Source of the DNA: Burkholderia anthina
Lineage (GTDB): Bacteria; Pseudomonadota; Gammaproteobacteria; Burkholderiales; Burkholderiaceae
Reading direction: 5' to 3'
Length of the DNA: 64,000 nt
NCBI RefSeq assembly: GCF_902498995.1
Contig: NZ_CABVLY010000023.1
Coordinates: forward strand, 62,001-126,000
Position 1 is the stretch's first letter. Every line of letters begins with the position of its first letter. The notes beneath the pieces were generated by a model, which searched no databases, had not been told where the DNA came from, and worked only from the letters and a program-made list of their open reading frames with translations. Both the position numbers and the translations under genes were made by a program. Below are positions 1 to 9,976 of the stretch, piece by piece.

Positions 1-2169
<2,169 letters not shown>

Positions 2170-2175
2170 CGCCGC

Positions 2176-3663
2176 TCATCCGAACAGGCCGTGCAGGAAC
2201 CAGCGCGGCACGGCCTGGCTGCTCGAACGCTCCAGGAACACCCAGTAGCACGCACCCTCTTCGTCCTGCGCGACGTGGTAATCGCGTGCGACCATCTGCC
2301 CGTCGAACCACCCGGCTTCGATCCGCTCGGCCGACGACATCATCCTGAGCGGCGTATGAAATACCGGCCGCTCGCCGCGCATCAACAACGGCAGCGGCTC
2401 GGCCAGCAGCCACGCGGGGCGCGGCGGCGCGGCGGGCGGCCCGCCGGCCGGCTTGCCCGCGTGCGCATCGAGCGGCAGCCAGCGGTTCGCGGCCTCGGGA
2501 CGGTAATCGGCGACGGGGGCCGCGCGCAGCACGTTGTCCGCGCCGAGCCGTGCGACCAGCAATTCGAACAGCCGCGCGCGCGTCTCTTTCGTGCCGCCCG
2601 GTTCCGGAAAGAGATCGTCGGCCGGCGGCGCGACCGATTCGACGCGCGTGGCCTTCAGCCGCACCGCGATCACCGCGGCCGGCAGCTCGACGCGCGCGAG
2701 CCGCTCGCCGAGCAGCCGCATGAAGTGCGCCTCGTCGCGCACGGGGGCGGCGAACGCGAGTTCGAGCGGCGTCGGCGGCACGGCCTGGCGGCCGCGCTCG
2801 TGCTCGAGATCGAACGTCATCGCGGCCAGCGACAACTGTCGCGCGGCCAGCCACCCGCATAGCTGCACGACGAGCCGCCGTGCGGCGAACAGCACGGCTT
2901 CCGCATATTCGACGCGCTCCGGCAATTCGAGCCGCACGTCGAACACCGGCGGCACCGCCATCCACGCAAGCGGTTCGACCGCATCGCCGTATGCGCGATC
3001 GAGCGCGGCGAGCAACGCCGGACCGCAGCGGCGCTGCAGCCCCGCGCGTGGCAGGCCGCGCAGATCGGCGAGCGTGCGGCAGCCGAGGCCGTCGAACCAG
3101 CCCGCATACGGGCGCGCCTCGGGCAACAGCACGCACGGCAAGCGATCGAGCGCACGAACGAGCGAGGCCGGCGCGGCCACGCGACGCCGGATGCAGGCGC
3201 GCGCCGACGTGCGCGCGAGCAGCCACGCACCGCGCCCGGTCGGCGCGGCGGACAGGCGCGCCGCATAGCCGAGCGCCGCGAGCGTCGCGCGCACCTGGCG
3301 GCACAGCGACGGTAGGCCGCCGAACAGGCGCAGGCTCGGGCCGACGTCGACGATCAGCGTGGCTTCGTCGTCGAGCGCGACGCACGGCGAGAAACGCAGC
3401 AACGCGAGCGCGACCGCGCGCAGCGCATCGGCCTCGCGCGCGGGATCGCGTTCGACGAGCCGCGTATCGGGCGCGAGCGTCAGCACGCCGCCGCGCTTCA
3501 TGCCCGCGCGCACGCCCTGCCGGCGCGCCGGTGCGTCGGCAATCAGCACGACGCCCTGCTCGAGCACCGCACAGCCGGCATCGCCGGCCGCTGCGTCAGA
3601 CGGCGGCGGGGCGCACACGTCGAGCGGCAGGCGCGGCAGATGGATGCCGAGCAAGACGCGCAT
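2176..3663 (-). CDS. imuB: ImuB, Y-family polymerase-like mutasome adaptor
   Basis: A 495-residue Y-family-like protein. In characterised systems ImuB is catalytically dead and links DnaE2 to the beta clamp during translesion synthesis. The N terminus MRVLLGIHLPRLPLDV aligns with the place where active Y-polymerases carry the first metal-binding Asp, which is absent here. The SIDEAFLD-type motif is replaced by DDEATLIVDVGPSLRLFGG near residue 100. Both losses fit an inactive polymerase. The start overlaps the end of imuA by 68 bases and the stop lies 6 bases before dnaE2, so the three are very probably co-translated. The length is usual for the family. Confidence 0.93.
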   Translation of the reverse strand: MRVLLGIHLPRLPLDVCAPPPSDAAAGDAGCAVLEQGVVLIADAPARRQGVRAGMKRGGVLTLAPDTRLVERDPAREADALRAVALALLRFSPCVALDDEATLIVDVGPSLRLFGGLPSLCRQVRATLAALGYAARLSAAPTGRGAWLLARTSARACIRRRVAAPASLVRALDRLPCVLLPEARPYAGWFDGLGCRTLADLRGLPRAGLQRRCGPALLAALDRAYGDAVEPLAWMAVPPVFDVRLELPERVEYAEAVLFAARRLVVQLCGWLAARQLSLAAMTFDLEHERGRQAVPPTPLELAFAAPVRDEAHFMRLLGERLARVELPAAVIAVRLKATRVESVAPPADDLFPEPGGTKETRARLFELLVARLGADNVLRAAPVADYRPEAANRWLPLDAHAGKPAGGPPAAPPRPAWLLAEPLPLLMRGERPVFHTPLRMMSSAERIEAGWFDGQMVARDYHVAQDEEGACYWVFLERSSSQAVPRWFLHGLFG

Positions 3664-4303
3664 AGCGGCTCTCCACGATGGGCGACGGCAAATCGAGCGT
3701 AAGCGGCTCGCTGCGCGCGGGCCCGCGACGCTTGACGATGTCGAGCGACACGCCGCCCGGCACCGGATACAGCGCGACGCGCAGCACGGCCGGCGACGGC
3801 TGACGTGCGGCCGACAGCGGGCGCAGCATCACGAACAGCGTGTCACCGGTGCGCGCGGCCGCAAGATGCAGGCGCCGCAACGCATCGGCGCGCGCGTCCT
3901 GCCAGAGCAGCAGCGCACCGCAGCAGCCCGTCCTGAGCGCCTGCTCGGCGGCCCACAACGCATCGGTGCGGTTGCCGGCGCGCAGCCACAGCAGCGCGTC
4001 GGACGGCACGCCGAGACTGGCGAGCGCGGTTGCATGCGGCGACTGCGGCGGCGCGACGAGCGCGAGCGGACGCCGCGCGCTGACCGTGCGCGCGAGCGCC
4101 GGCGCGAGCAGCCGCATCTCGCCGCTGCCCGGCTGCGCGGCCAGCAGTTCGACCAGCCCGCCGACCGGCCAGCCGCCGCCCGGCAGCTCGGCCGACAGCG
4201 GCGCAAAGCCCGTGTCGATCGTGCGCGGGCCACCGCGCGCGAGCTGCGAGCCGCGCCACAGCGACGGATGAAGGGATTCGGGAGAAATGGAGGATGCGAG
4301 CAT
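3596..4303 (-). CDS. imuA: ImuA, RecA-like mutasome accessory protein
   Basis: First gene of the imuA-imuB-dnaE2 damage-tolerance operon, 235 residues. It resembles RecA/SulA-like ImuA proteins: the opening HPSLWRGSQLARGG and the pattern LPGGGWPVGGLVELL near residues 40-60 are typical. The P-loop is degenerate. I chose the ATG at 4303 because it is preceded at good spacing by GGGTGG. The in-frame GTG at 4315 lies only 2 bases from the LexA box, so it is probably upstream of or at the transcript start. ImuA is known to help recruit ImuB and DnaE2, and its exact biochemistry is unsettled. Confidence 0.9.
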   Translation of the reverse strand: MLASSISPESLHPSLWRGSQLARGGPRTIDTGFAPLSAELPGGGWPVGGLVELLAAQPGSGEMRLLAPALARTVSARRPLALVAPPQSPHATALASLGVPSDALLWLRAGNRTDALWAAEQALRTGCCGALLLWQDARADALRRLHLAAARTGDTLFVMLRPLSAARQPSPAVLRVALYPVPGGVSLDIVKRRGPARSEPLTLDLPSPIVESRYARLARHPSAAPAARRVRPAAV

Positions 4304-4317
4304 GACGCCACCCACAA

Positions 4318-4333
4318 CTGTATGGATATACAG
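4318..4333 (-). promoter_or_regulatory. LexA (SOS) box of the imuA operon
   Basis: CTGTATGGATATACAG is a perfect match to the CTGT-N8-ACAG LexA operator. On the minus strand TATACT overlaps its upstream edge and could be the -10 element, so bound LexA would block RNA polymerase. The imuA ATG lies 14 bases downstream. The site has the right place and direction for damage-induced expression of imuA-imuB-dnaE2. Confidence 0.9.
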
Positions 4334-4364
4334 TATATGGCAATGCGCTCGCGTCGCACAGTAC

Positions 4365-4381
4365 TGGTACGAAACCAGTCT
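4365..4381. repeat. Inverted repeat upstream of the LexA box
   Basis: ACTGGTACGAAACCAGT is an imperfect dyad: ACTGGT and ACCAGT flank a 5-base centre. It lies about 30 bases upstream of the LexA box, beyond the end of the ABC operon that stops at 4593. It could be a second regulator site or a weak hairpin. The remaining bases from 4382 to 4592 show no gene or convincing signal. Confidence 0.4.
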
Positions 4382-4592
4382 TTCGTCAGATGAAACGCGG
4401 AAGAAAAACCGGCGCGCCCGTCATCTCAAGGCGAACCGGCCCGGGCGTGGCCGGCTCGCATCGACCGAACGCCCACGACAACCACCCGGCCCGGGCGACG
4501 CCCGCGAAACCGGATCACGCCGCCGGACCGGCAAGCAAACCGGCACGATGCCCGCACCGCACACCGCGCCGATCCGCGCCGCCTGTCACGCG

Positions 4593-5387
4593 TCAGCCGA
4601 GCAGCAGCGCGTCGTCGTCGAGCTGCTCGTGACGCACCTTCTCGAACATCTGCAGCAGGTCCGGCACGTCGAGCCCCTTGCGCTGGTCGCCCGACACGTC
4701 GAGCACGACCTGCCCCTGGTGCAGCATCACCGTGCGGTCGCCGTAGTCGAGCGCCTGCCGCATGCTGTGCGTGACCATCATCGTCGTCAGCTTGCTCTCG
4801 GCGACGATACGCGCGGTCAGCTCCAGCACGAACGCGGCCGTCTTCGGATCCAGCGCGGCCGTGTGCTCGTCGAGCAGCAGGATCCGTGACGGCCGCAGCG
4901 ATGCCATCAGCAGGCTCACCGCCTGCCGCTGCCCGCCCGACAGCAGCCCGATCCGGTCGGTCAGCCGGTTTTCCAGCCCGAGGTTCAGCAGACGCAGCTT
5001 GTCGCGGAACAGCTCGCGCGACGGCCGGTCGAGCGCCGCGCGAAAGCCGCGCCGTGCGCCACGCGCCATCGCGAGCGCCATGTTCTCCTCGATCGTCAGC
5101 GCCTCGCAGGTGCCGGCCATCGGGTCCTGGAACACGCGCGCGACGAGGTGCGCGCGATCCCATGCGGGCTGGCGCGTGACGTCCGTGCCGTCGATCGCGA
5201 TGCGCCCCGAATCGACGCGCTGGTCGCCGCTGACCGCGTTGAGGAAGGTCGACTTGCCGGCGCCGTTCGAGCCGATCACCGCGACGAACTGGCCGTCGGG
5301 AATCTCGAGCGACAGCCCGCGCAGCGCGCGCGTCTCGATCGGCGTACCGGGGTTGAACGTGAGTTTCAGGTCTTGTGCGGACAGCAT
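4593..5387 (-). CDS. ABC transporter ATP-binding protein (PF04392-type importer)
   Basis: A 264-residue ABC ATPase that would power uptake through the permease encoded just upstream. Visible motifs are Walker A GSNGAGKST (about residue 39), the signature LSGGQRQAVSLLMA, Walker B ILLLDEHTAALD and the switch His in MVTHSM. The His in DEHTAALD, where most ABC proteins have DEPT, is common in this subfamily. The start is 1 base beyond the permease stop, so the genes are co-transcribed in the order binding protein, permease, ATPase. The substrate is not shown by the sequence. Related TrpXYZ-like systems have been linked to aromatic amino acids, which is only a hint here. Confidence 0.9.
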   Translation of the reverse strand: MLSAQDLKLTFNPGTPIETRALRGLSLEIPDGQFVAVIGSNGAGKSTFLNAVSGDQRVDSGRIAIDGTDVTRQPAWDRAHLVARVFQDPMAGTCEALTIEENMALAMARGARRGFRAALDRPSRELFRDKLRLLNLGLENRLTDRIGLLSGGQRQAVSLLMASLRPSRILLLDEHTAALDPKTAAFVLELTARIVAESKLTTMMVTHSMRQALDYGDRTVMLHQGQVVLDVSGDQRKGLDVPDLLQMFEKVRHEQLDDDALLLG

Positions 5388-5388
5388 G

Positions 5389-6285
5389 TCATGCCCCTCC
5401 GTTCTTGCGCGCGAACAGCTTCTTGCGCGTCGCCGGCAACACCAGCGCGATCGTGACGAGCGCGGCCGTCACGAGGTTCAGGTCCTGCGCCTTCAGGCCG
5501 ATGAATTCGCTGTTCAGCGCCAGCGCGATGAAGAAGCGGTAGACGATCGCGCCGAGCACGACGGCGAGCGTCGTCAGCACGAGCCGGCGCGCCGGCAGCA
5601 GCGTCTCGCCGATGATCACGGCGGCCAGCCCGATCACGATCGTGCCGATCCCCATCGAGATGTCGGCGCCGCCCTGCGTCTGCGCGAACAGCGCACCGGC
5701 GAGCGCGACGAGCGCGTTCGACAGCGCCATCCCGGCGAGCGTCGCGCGGCCCGTCGCGATGCCTTGCGCACGCGCCATCCGCGGGTTCGCGCCGGTCGCG
5801 CGCATCGCGAGGCCGAGCTGCGACGAGAAGAACCAGTCGAGGCCGAGCTTCGCGACCACCACGACGATCGCGAGCAGCGCCGGGCGCAGCACGTAGTCGG
5901 GCATCCAGTCGGGTTGCAGCACGGTGAAGATCGTCGGCTCGGTGATGAGCGGCACGTTCGGCCGGCCCATGATCCGCAGGTTCACCGAGTAGAGCGCGAT
6001 CATCATCAGGATACTGGCGAGCAGATCCATGATCTTCAGGCGCACGTTGAGCCAGCCGGTGACGAAGCCGGCCAGCGCGCCCGCGACGATCGCGATCACC
6101 GTCGACGTGAACGGGTCGTAGCCGGCGGAGATCAGCGTCGCGGCGACGGCGCCGCCGAGCGGAAAGCTGCCGTCGACGGTCAGGTCGGGGAAATTGAGGA
6201 TGCGAAACGAGATCAGCACCCCGAGGGCGACGAGACTGAAGATCAGGCCGATCTCCAGGGCGCCCAGAAACGAGAACAGAGACAT
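5389..6285 (-). CDS. ABC transporter inner-membrane permease (PF04392-type importer)
   Basis: A 298-residue permease of the branched-chain-amino-acid-transporter-like fold, with about eight to nine hydrophobic segments. It starts MSLFSFLGALEIGLIFSLVA and carries the conserved loop NFPDLTVDGSFPLGG near residue 30, as in permeases paired with PF04392 binding proteins. It lies between the binding-protein gene, 136 bases upstream, and the ATPase gene, whose start is 1 base past its stop. It probably works as a homodimer because no second permease gene is present. Confidence 0.9.
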   Translation of the reverse strand: MSLFSFLGALEIGLIFSLVALGVLISFRILNFPDLTVDGSFPLGGAVAATLISAGYDPFTSTVIAIVAGALAGFVTGWLNVRLKIMDLLASILMMIALYSVNLRIMGRPNVPLITEPTIFTVLQPDWMPDYVLRPALLAIVVVVAKLGLDWFFSSQLGLAMRATGANPRMARAQGIATGRATLAGMALSNALVALAGALFAQTQGGADISMGIGTIVIGLAAVIIGETLLPARRLVLTTLAVVLGAIVYRFFIALALNSEFIGLKAQDLNLVTAALVTIALVLPATRKKLFARKNGGA

Positions 6286-6307
6286 GATGGGGAAATCCTG
6301 TTGCTTC

Positions 6308-6370
6308 CCGGCCGGACGTGTACGGCCGGGTGAAGCGGACGGGCGGCCCCGGGTGGGAGCCGCCCGTCCG
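6308..6370 (-). promoter_or_regulatory. Two hairpins between binding-protein and permease genes
   Basis: Two inverted repeats fill the gap: CCCGGCCG (6308-6315) pairs with CGGCCGGG (6323-6330), and CGGACGGGCGGC (6336-6347) pairs perfectly with GCCGCCCGTCCG (6359-6370). Neither is followed by a run of T on the minus strand, so they are not classical terminators. Hairpins at this place in importer operons commonly protect the binding-protein message and reduce read-through, giving more binding protein than permease. That role is inferred. Confidence 0.55.
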
Positions 6371-6421
6371 GCGAGGTTGTCCAGGCCCGGATCGGGCCTG
6401 CAAGCGCGGCGGTCGGACCGC

Positions 6422-7387
6422 TTACTTGATGACCGTCTTCGCTTCCTTCACGAGATCCGGCGACAGCGTGACGCCCTGCTTCGCGGCCGCGCCCGTGTTC
6501 ACGAACAGCTCGAGGTTGCTGCTCGTCTCCGACGCGATCGCGCCCGGCTTCTCGCCCTTCAGGATGCGCGCGACGATCTTGCCGGTCTGGCGGCCGAGGT
6601 CGCCGTAGTTGATGCCGAGCGCCGCGATGCCGCCGCGCTTCACGCTGTCGGTGTCGCCGGCGACGAGCGGGATCTTCGCTTCGTTCGCAACCTTCACGAG
6701 CGCTTCGTACGCGGACACGACGTTGTTGTCGGTGTTCGTGTAGATCACGTCGACCTTGCCGATCAGGCTCTTCGCGGCCGGGCCGATGTCGACGGTGCGC
6801 GGCGCGGCCGCTTCCTTCAGCGTCATGCCCTGCTTCGCGAGGATCTCCTTGAGTTCCTTCACGACCACGACCGAGTTCGCCTCGCCCGGGTTGTAGACCA
6901 TGCCGACCGTCTTCGCCTTCGGCACGACGCGCTTGATCAGCGCGACCTGGCGGTCGAGCGGCAGCTTGTCGGATACGCCCGTCACGTTGGTGCCCGACGG
7001 GCCCCAGCCCTTCACGAGCTGCGCGGCGACCGGATCGGTCACGCCCGAATAGACGACCGGCACGCTCTTGGTCGCCGCGACGACCGACTGTGCGGCCGGC
7101 GTCGCGATCGCCACGATCACGTCGGGCTGGTCGCCGACGAACTTGCGCGCGATCTGCGCGGCCGTGCCCGTATTGCCCTGCGCGCTCTGGTATTCCCACT
7201 TGAGCTTGTCGTCGCCGTAGCCTTCCGCCTTCAGTTCGGCACGCACGCCGTCGCGGATCGCGTCGAGTGCCGGATGGTCGACGATCGACAGCACCTTGAC
7301 CGTCTGCGCGTGCGCAGCGCCGGCGAATGCCAGTGCGGCCACGCCGGCCGTGATCGAACGGATCGCGAAAGTCTTGAAACGCTTCAT
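6422..7387 (-). CDS. Periplasmic substrate-binding protein of ABC importer (PF04392)
   Basis: A 321-residue secreted binding protein. A signal peptide (MKRFKTFAIRSITAGVAALA, cleavage after AHA near residue 27) is followed by the PF04392 pattern VKVLSIVDHPALDAIRDG and QIARKFVGDQPDVIVAIATPAAQ. The later stretch VDVIYTNTDNNVVSAYEAL is typical of the family. It is the first gene of the three-gene importer operon. The ligand is unknown from sequence. Aromatic amino acids are possible by analogy with TrpX. Confidence 0.9.
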   Translation of the reverse strand: MKRFKTFAIRSITAGVAALAFAGAAHAQTVKVLSIVDHPALDAIRDGVRAELKAEGYGDDKLKWEYQSAQGNTGTAAQIARKFVGDQPDVIVAIATPAAQSVVAATKSVPVVYSGVTDPVAAQLVKGWGPSGTNVTGVSDKLPLDRQVALIKRVVPKAKTVGMVYNPGEANSVVVVKELKEILAKQGMTLKEAAAPRTVDIGPAAKSLIGKVDVIYTNTDNNVVSAYEALVKVANEAKIPLVAGDTDSVKRGGIAALGINYGDLGRQTGKIVARILKGEKPGAIASETSSNLELFVNTGAAAKQGVTLSPDLVKEAKTVIK

Positions 7388-7720
7388 GGGTGAGTCTCCC
7401 CCGTATTTGTGTCGGTTCTGGATGATGGATTCCCGCCGCCGTCATGCAGGTGCCGGCGCACGCAATGCAGCGGCACCGGCCTCGCGCGGGCCCCGGGAAG
7501 GCGCGCGGCGGCGAACGCATGAGAATACCATTTCCGCAGACCACCGCCTGACTCCGCGCTTTCGCACGACAGCCCGGCGCACACCGGTGCCGTGACACGT
7601 CGAAACGCGCGAGACGCCCGGCCGGCGGCAGTTTGCGCCAGGGTGGGTGCAACGCGTCAGCCACTGTCGAGGCTTTACGTTATCCTGTCGATCGACCCAG
7701 TCCACGCCAGCGGAGGGCAG
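7388..7720. other. Divergent intergenic region, 333 bases
   Basis: This gap holds the promoters of the leftward importer operon and the rightward small secreted protein gene. GGTGCCG and CGGCACC, spaced by 15 bases near 7448-7476, could form a hairpin in the importer leader. TTATCC near 7680 is a possible -10 for the rightward gene. No coding frame with a ribosome site is visible and no operator is convincing. Confidence 0.4.
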
Positions 7721-8029
7721 ATGAAACCGGGGATCCATGCCGCCGCATTCGCGGCCGTCGCGCTGATGCTGCCGGGCGCGGCATTCGCGCTGACCGACGG
7801 CAATGCGCCCTACGACGATTGCATGCTCAACGCGCTGCGCGAGAGCCGCAACGGCGCGGCGGCCCAGTTGATCCAGCGCTCGTGCGACGCGCTGTACCGC
7901 AACAACGCGATGCTGCTGCCGCGCGAGCGGCGCTATCACGAGTGTGTCGTGCAGTCGCTGCCGGGCGTGCGCGACAACTACGCGATCCAGCAGATCATGG
8001 CGATCTGCTCGCGGCGCGGCGAGATGTGA
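7721..8029 (+). CDS. Small secreted four-cysteine protein, function unknown
   Basis: A 102-residue protein. I chose the ATG at 7721 because GGAGGG precedes it by 4 bases and a good signal peptide follows (MKPGIHAAAFAAVALMLPGAAFA, about 23 residues). The mature part has exactly four cysteines in two similar halves: YDDCMLNAL...QRSCDALY, then YHECVVQSL...MAICSRRG. This spacing recalls the small VF_A0006-type four-cysteine proteins, an assignment made from pattern only. Two disulfides in the periplasm are likely. It is monocistronic, with no neighbour that suggests a pathway. Confidence 0.75.
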   Translation: MKPGIHAAAFAAVALMLPGAAFALTDGNAPYDDCMLNALRESRNGAAAQLIQRSCDALYRNNAMLLPRERRYHECVVQSLPGVRDNYAIQQIMAICSRRGEM

Positions 8030-8048
8030 GGGCGGCGGCGCGTGCCCG

Positions 8049-8381
8049 TCAACTGTAGAGCCAGCGCCCTGCTTTGGCCGAAACGATCAACATCCGAACA
8101 TTCAGGTCCGGAACCTGATGAATTACCCTCTTCTTGAAGGGATTGATCAAGTCAAGCAATGAGGAATCGTCCTCCGGATAATATTTTTTGATGTCGAATC
8201 CACTCATATCGACATTAAATTCCTTCGAATACGCCGCCATCACCTCTTCGACCTCAGCCGCATCAAAACCCAGATCAACATCCAGATCGGTGTTCTCAGT
8301 TCCACCCTCGCCCCCTGACAACAGATAAAACCCGGACATCCCCCTCACAAAATCGATTATCCGGCGATCGATATCCACCAC
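8049..8381 (-). CDS. DUF1493 family protein
   Basis: A 110-residue protein whose centre (TDLDVDLGFDAAEVEEVMAA, then FNVDMSGFDIKKYYPEDD) matches the DUF1493 pattern, a small family with a vague resemblance to acyl carrier proteins. No Ser lies in a convincing phosphopantetheine position. The start is a GTG at 8381 behind GAGAGGGGGACGG; an ATG at 8432 in the same frame lacks a good ribosome site. The gene is clearly richer in A and T than its surroundings and uses codons such as ATA and AAA that are rare here, which suggests horizontal acquisition. Function is unknown. Confidence 0.65.
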   Translation of the reverse strand: MVDIDRRIIDFVRGMSGFYLLSGGEGGTENTDLDVDLGFDAAEVEEVMAAYSKEFNVDMSGFDIKKYYPEDDSSLLDLINPFKKRVIHQVPDLNVRMLIVSAKAGRWLYS

Positions 8382-8533
8382 AATCCGTCCCCCTCTCTCG
8401 CAACTCTGTTGCAGTGACTCACCGCCTTGCAAGGAATGGTTAGAACGTCACTCGCGAGAGCGCCCCATCCGATCTTGAACTGCCTTTTCAGTCTACCGAA
8501 GACATACGACCACGACATAAAGACATTCCCGCC
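8357..8533 (-). CDS. Possible small ORF upstream of the DUF1493 gene
   Basis: A short frame reading MSWSYVFGRLKRQFKIGWGA and ending in EGDGLWWISIAG would encode about 58 residues and overlap the start of the DUF1493 gene by 25 bases. A longer version could begin at 8569. Composition is AT-rich like the DUF1493 gene, so the two may have arrived together, and the overlap would allow translational coupling. I do not recognise the protein. It may be a remnant or chance. Confidence 0.25.
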   Translation of the reverse strand, partial: GGNVFMSWSYVFGRLKRQFKIGWGALASDVLTIPCKAVSHCNRVAREGDGLWWISIAG

Positions 8534-8839
8534 GATCCGCTGACAATTCATGTCGCGACGATCGTGCAATATCCCGAGAGATCGCTCTTATTTGGCTCGA
8601 GTGAGCAACGACGGGGCTCGGCGGGATGCCAAGGAGGAAAAGCGCATACCGATTCCGCGTTCGAGCAGCGGCACGCTGAACCGATGCCAACCTGACAGAC
8701 CGTTACGAAACCGTACCGATCGGATAAGCGCAAATGCAATGAGCGATCTTCAAGTCGCCCCTGCATCTCGCAAGCGCGTCAGAGCTACGCAGCCAACGCA
8801 TGCGCAGCAGCAACGGAACGCCGCCTGTCGCATATAAAA
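8534..8839. other. Intergenic stretch without a recognisable gene
   Basis: Between the AT-rich DUF1493 patch and the metQ terminator I see no frame with both a ribosome site and protein-like composition. The base composition rises back to the local average after about 8600. Short direct or inverted repeats that would mark an island boundary were not found by eye. Confidence 0.35.
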
Positions 8840-8863
8840 AAGGCCTGCACGTGTGCAGGCCTT
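8831..8863 (-). terminator. Rho-independent terminator of metQ
   Basis: AAGGCCTGCAC (8840-8850) and GTGCAGGCCTT (8853-8863) form a perfect 11-bp stem with a 2-base loop. On the minus strand it is followed by TTTTTTATATG. It sits 22 bases beyond the metQ stop. Confidence 0.92.
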
Positions 8864-8884
8864 CGTTCGGTCAACCGATCGCGC

Positions 8885-9700
8885 TCAGAACGACGCGACC
8901 ATCGAGCCCTTGAACTGCTTGTTGATGAATTCCTTCACTTCACGCGACTGGTACGCCTTGACCAGCTTCTTCACCCACGGCTGATCCTTGTCCTTCGCGC
9001 GCACGGCGATCAGGTTCGCGTACGGGCTCGTCAACGATTCGAGCGCGATCGCATCCTTGGTCGGCTGCAGGTTCGCGGCGATCGCGTAGTTCGTGTTGAT
9101 CACGGCTGCGTCGACGTCCGACAGCACGCGCGGCAGTTGCGCGGCGTCGAGTTCGGAAATCTTCAGCTTCTTCGGGTTATCGGCGATGTCGAGTACCGTC
9201 GCGTTGTTGCCGCCCGTGCCGGCGCCGGCCTTCAGCTTGATCACGCCTTGCGTCTGCAGCAGCAGCAGTGCGCGGTTCTCGTTCGACGGATCGTTCGGCA
9301 CCGCGAGCTTCGCGCCTTGCGGCAGATCCTTCAGCGACTTGAACTTCTTCGAGTACACGCCCATCGGCGAGATGTAGGTCAGGCCCGCGCTGACGATCTT
9401 GTAGCCGCGCTGCTTCACCTGGCTGTCGAGGTAGGGCTGGTGCTGGAAGCTGTTCGCGTCGAGGTCGCCCGCGTCGAGCGCCGCGTTCGGCTGCACGTAG
9501 TCGTTGAACTCGATGACCTTCACGTTCAGGCCTTCCTTCTCCTTCGCGACCTTCTGCACGACTTGCCACACTTCCGAATCCGGACCGGCAACCGTACCGA
9601 CCTTGATCACCTTGTCTTCGGCGTGCGCGCCAGCCGACAGCGTCAGTGCGGCACCGGTGGCCAGCACGGAAAATACCTTCAGGAGACTGCGACGCTTCAT
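8885..9700 (-). CDS. metQ: MetQ/NlpA family methionine-binding protein (orphan)
   Basis: A 271-residue periplasmic binding protein for D/L-methionine or a related compound. The signal peptide (first 27 residues, ending AGAHA) has no lipobox Cys, so the protein is probably soluble. Family marks are KVGTVAGPDSEVWQVVQKVA, NDYVQPNAALDAGDLDANSF and FQHQPYLD. Most metQ genes sit in a metN-metI-metQ operon. Here the gene stands alone with its own terminator, so it must use a MetNI pair encoded elsewhere. No SAM-type riboswitch is visible upstream. Confidence 0.9.
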   Translation of the reverse strand: MKRRSLLKVFSVLATGAALTLSAGAHAEDKVIKVGTVAGPDSEVWQVVQKVAKEKEGLNVKVIEFNDYVQPNAALDAGDLDANSFQHQPYLDSQVKQRGYKIVSAGLTYISPMGVYSKKFKSLKDLPQGAKLAVPNDPSNENRALLLLQTQGVIKLKAGAGTGGNNATVLDIADNPKKLKISELDAAQLPRVLSDVDAAVINTNYAIAANLQPTKDAIALESLTSPYANLIAVRAKDKDQPWVKKLVKAYQSREVKEFINKQFKGSMVASF

Positions 9701-9976
9701 CTGTTTCTCGCTTTCTTGCTAACTGAAAATGGGGGCGCGATACGGGTATGCCCCGACTCGCAGGAAGGGGCAAATGGTGTCACAGGATGAGCCGTAAGTG
9801 AAATACATCCCGCTCATATGGGTATGCACCGCGACGGTGCTGGCGGGGGCTGTGCGAATTGGCCGTTAGTTGCGTTTAATGAGGCGAAGGAGCGACCTTC
9901 CTTTGCGAACTGCCGGCCGGGCACGATGCTTCATGGCGCCGTGCCCGCCTTCGTCGATAGCAGCACGCTGCCGCGG

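Noticed and set aside
9701..9976. A possible SAM or methionine riboswitch upstream of metQ
   Set aside because: I looked for a stacked stem pattern and terminator before the metQ start and saw only a short leader with a plain ribosome site. The rest of the gap shows no clear signal.
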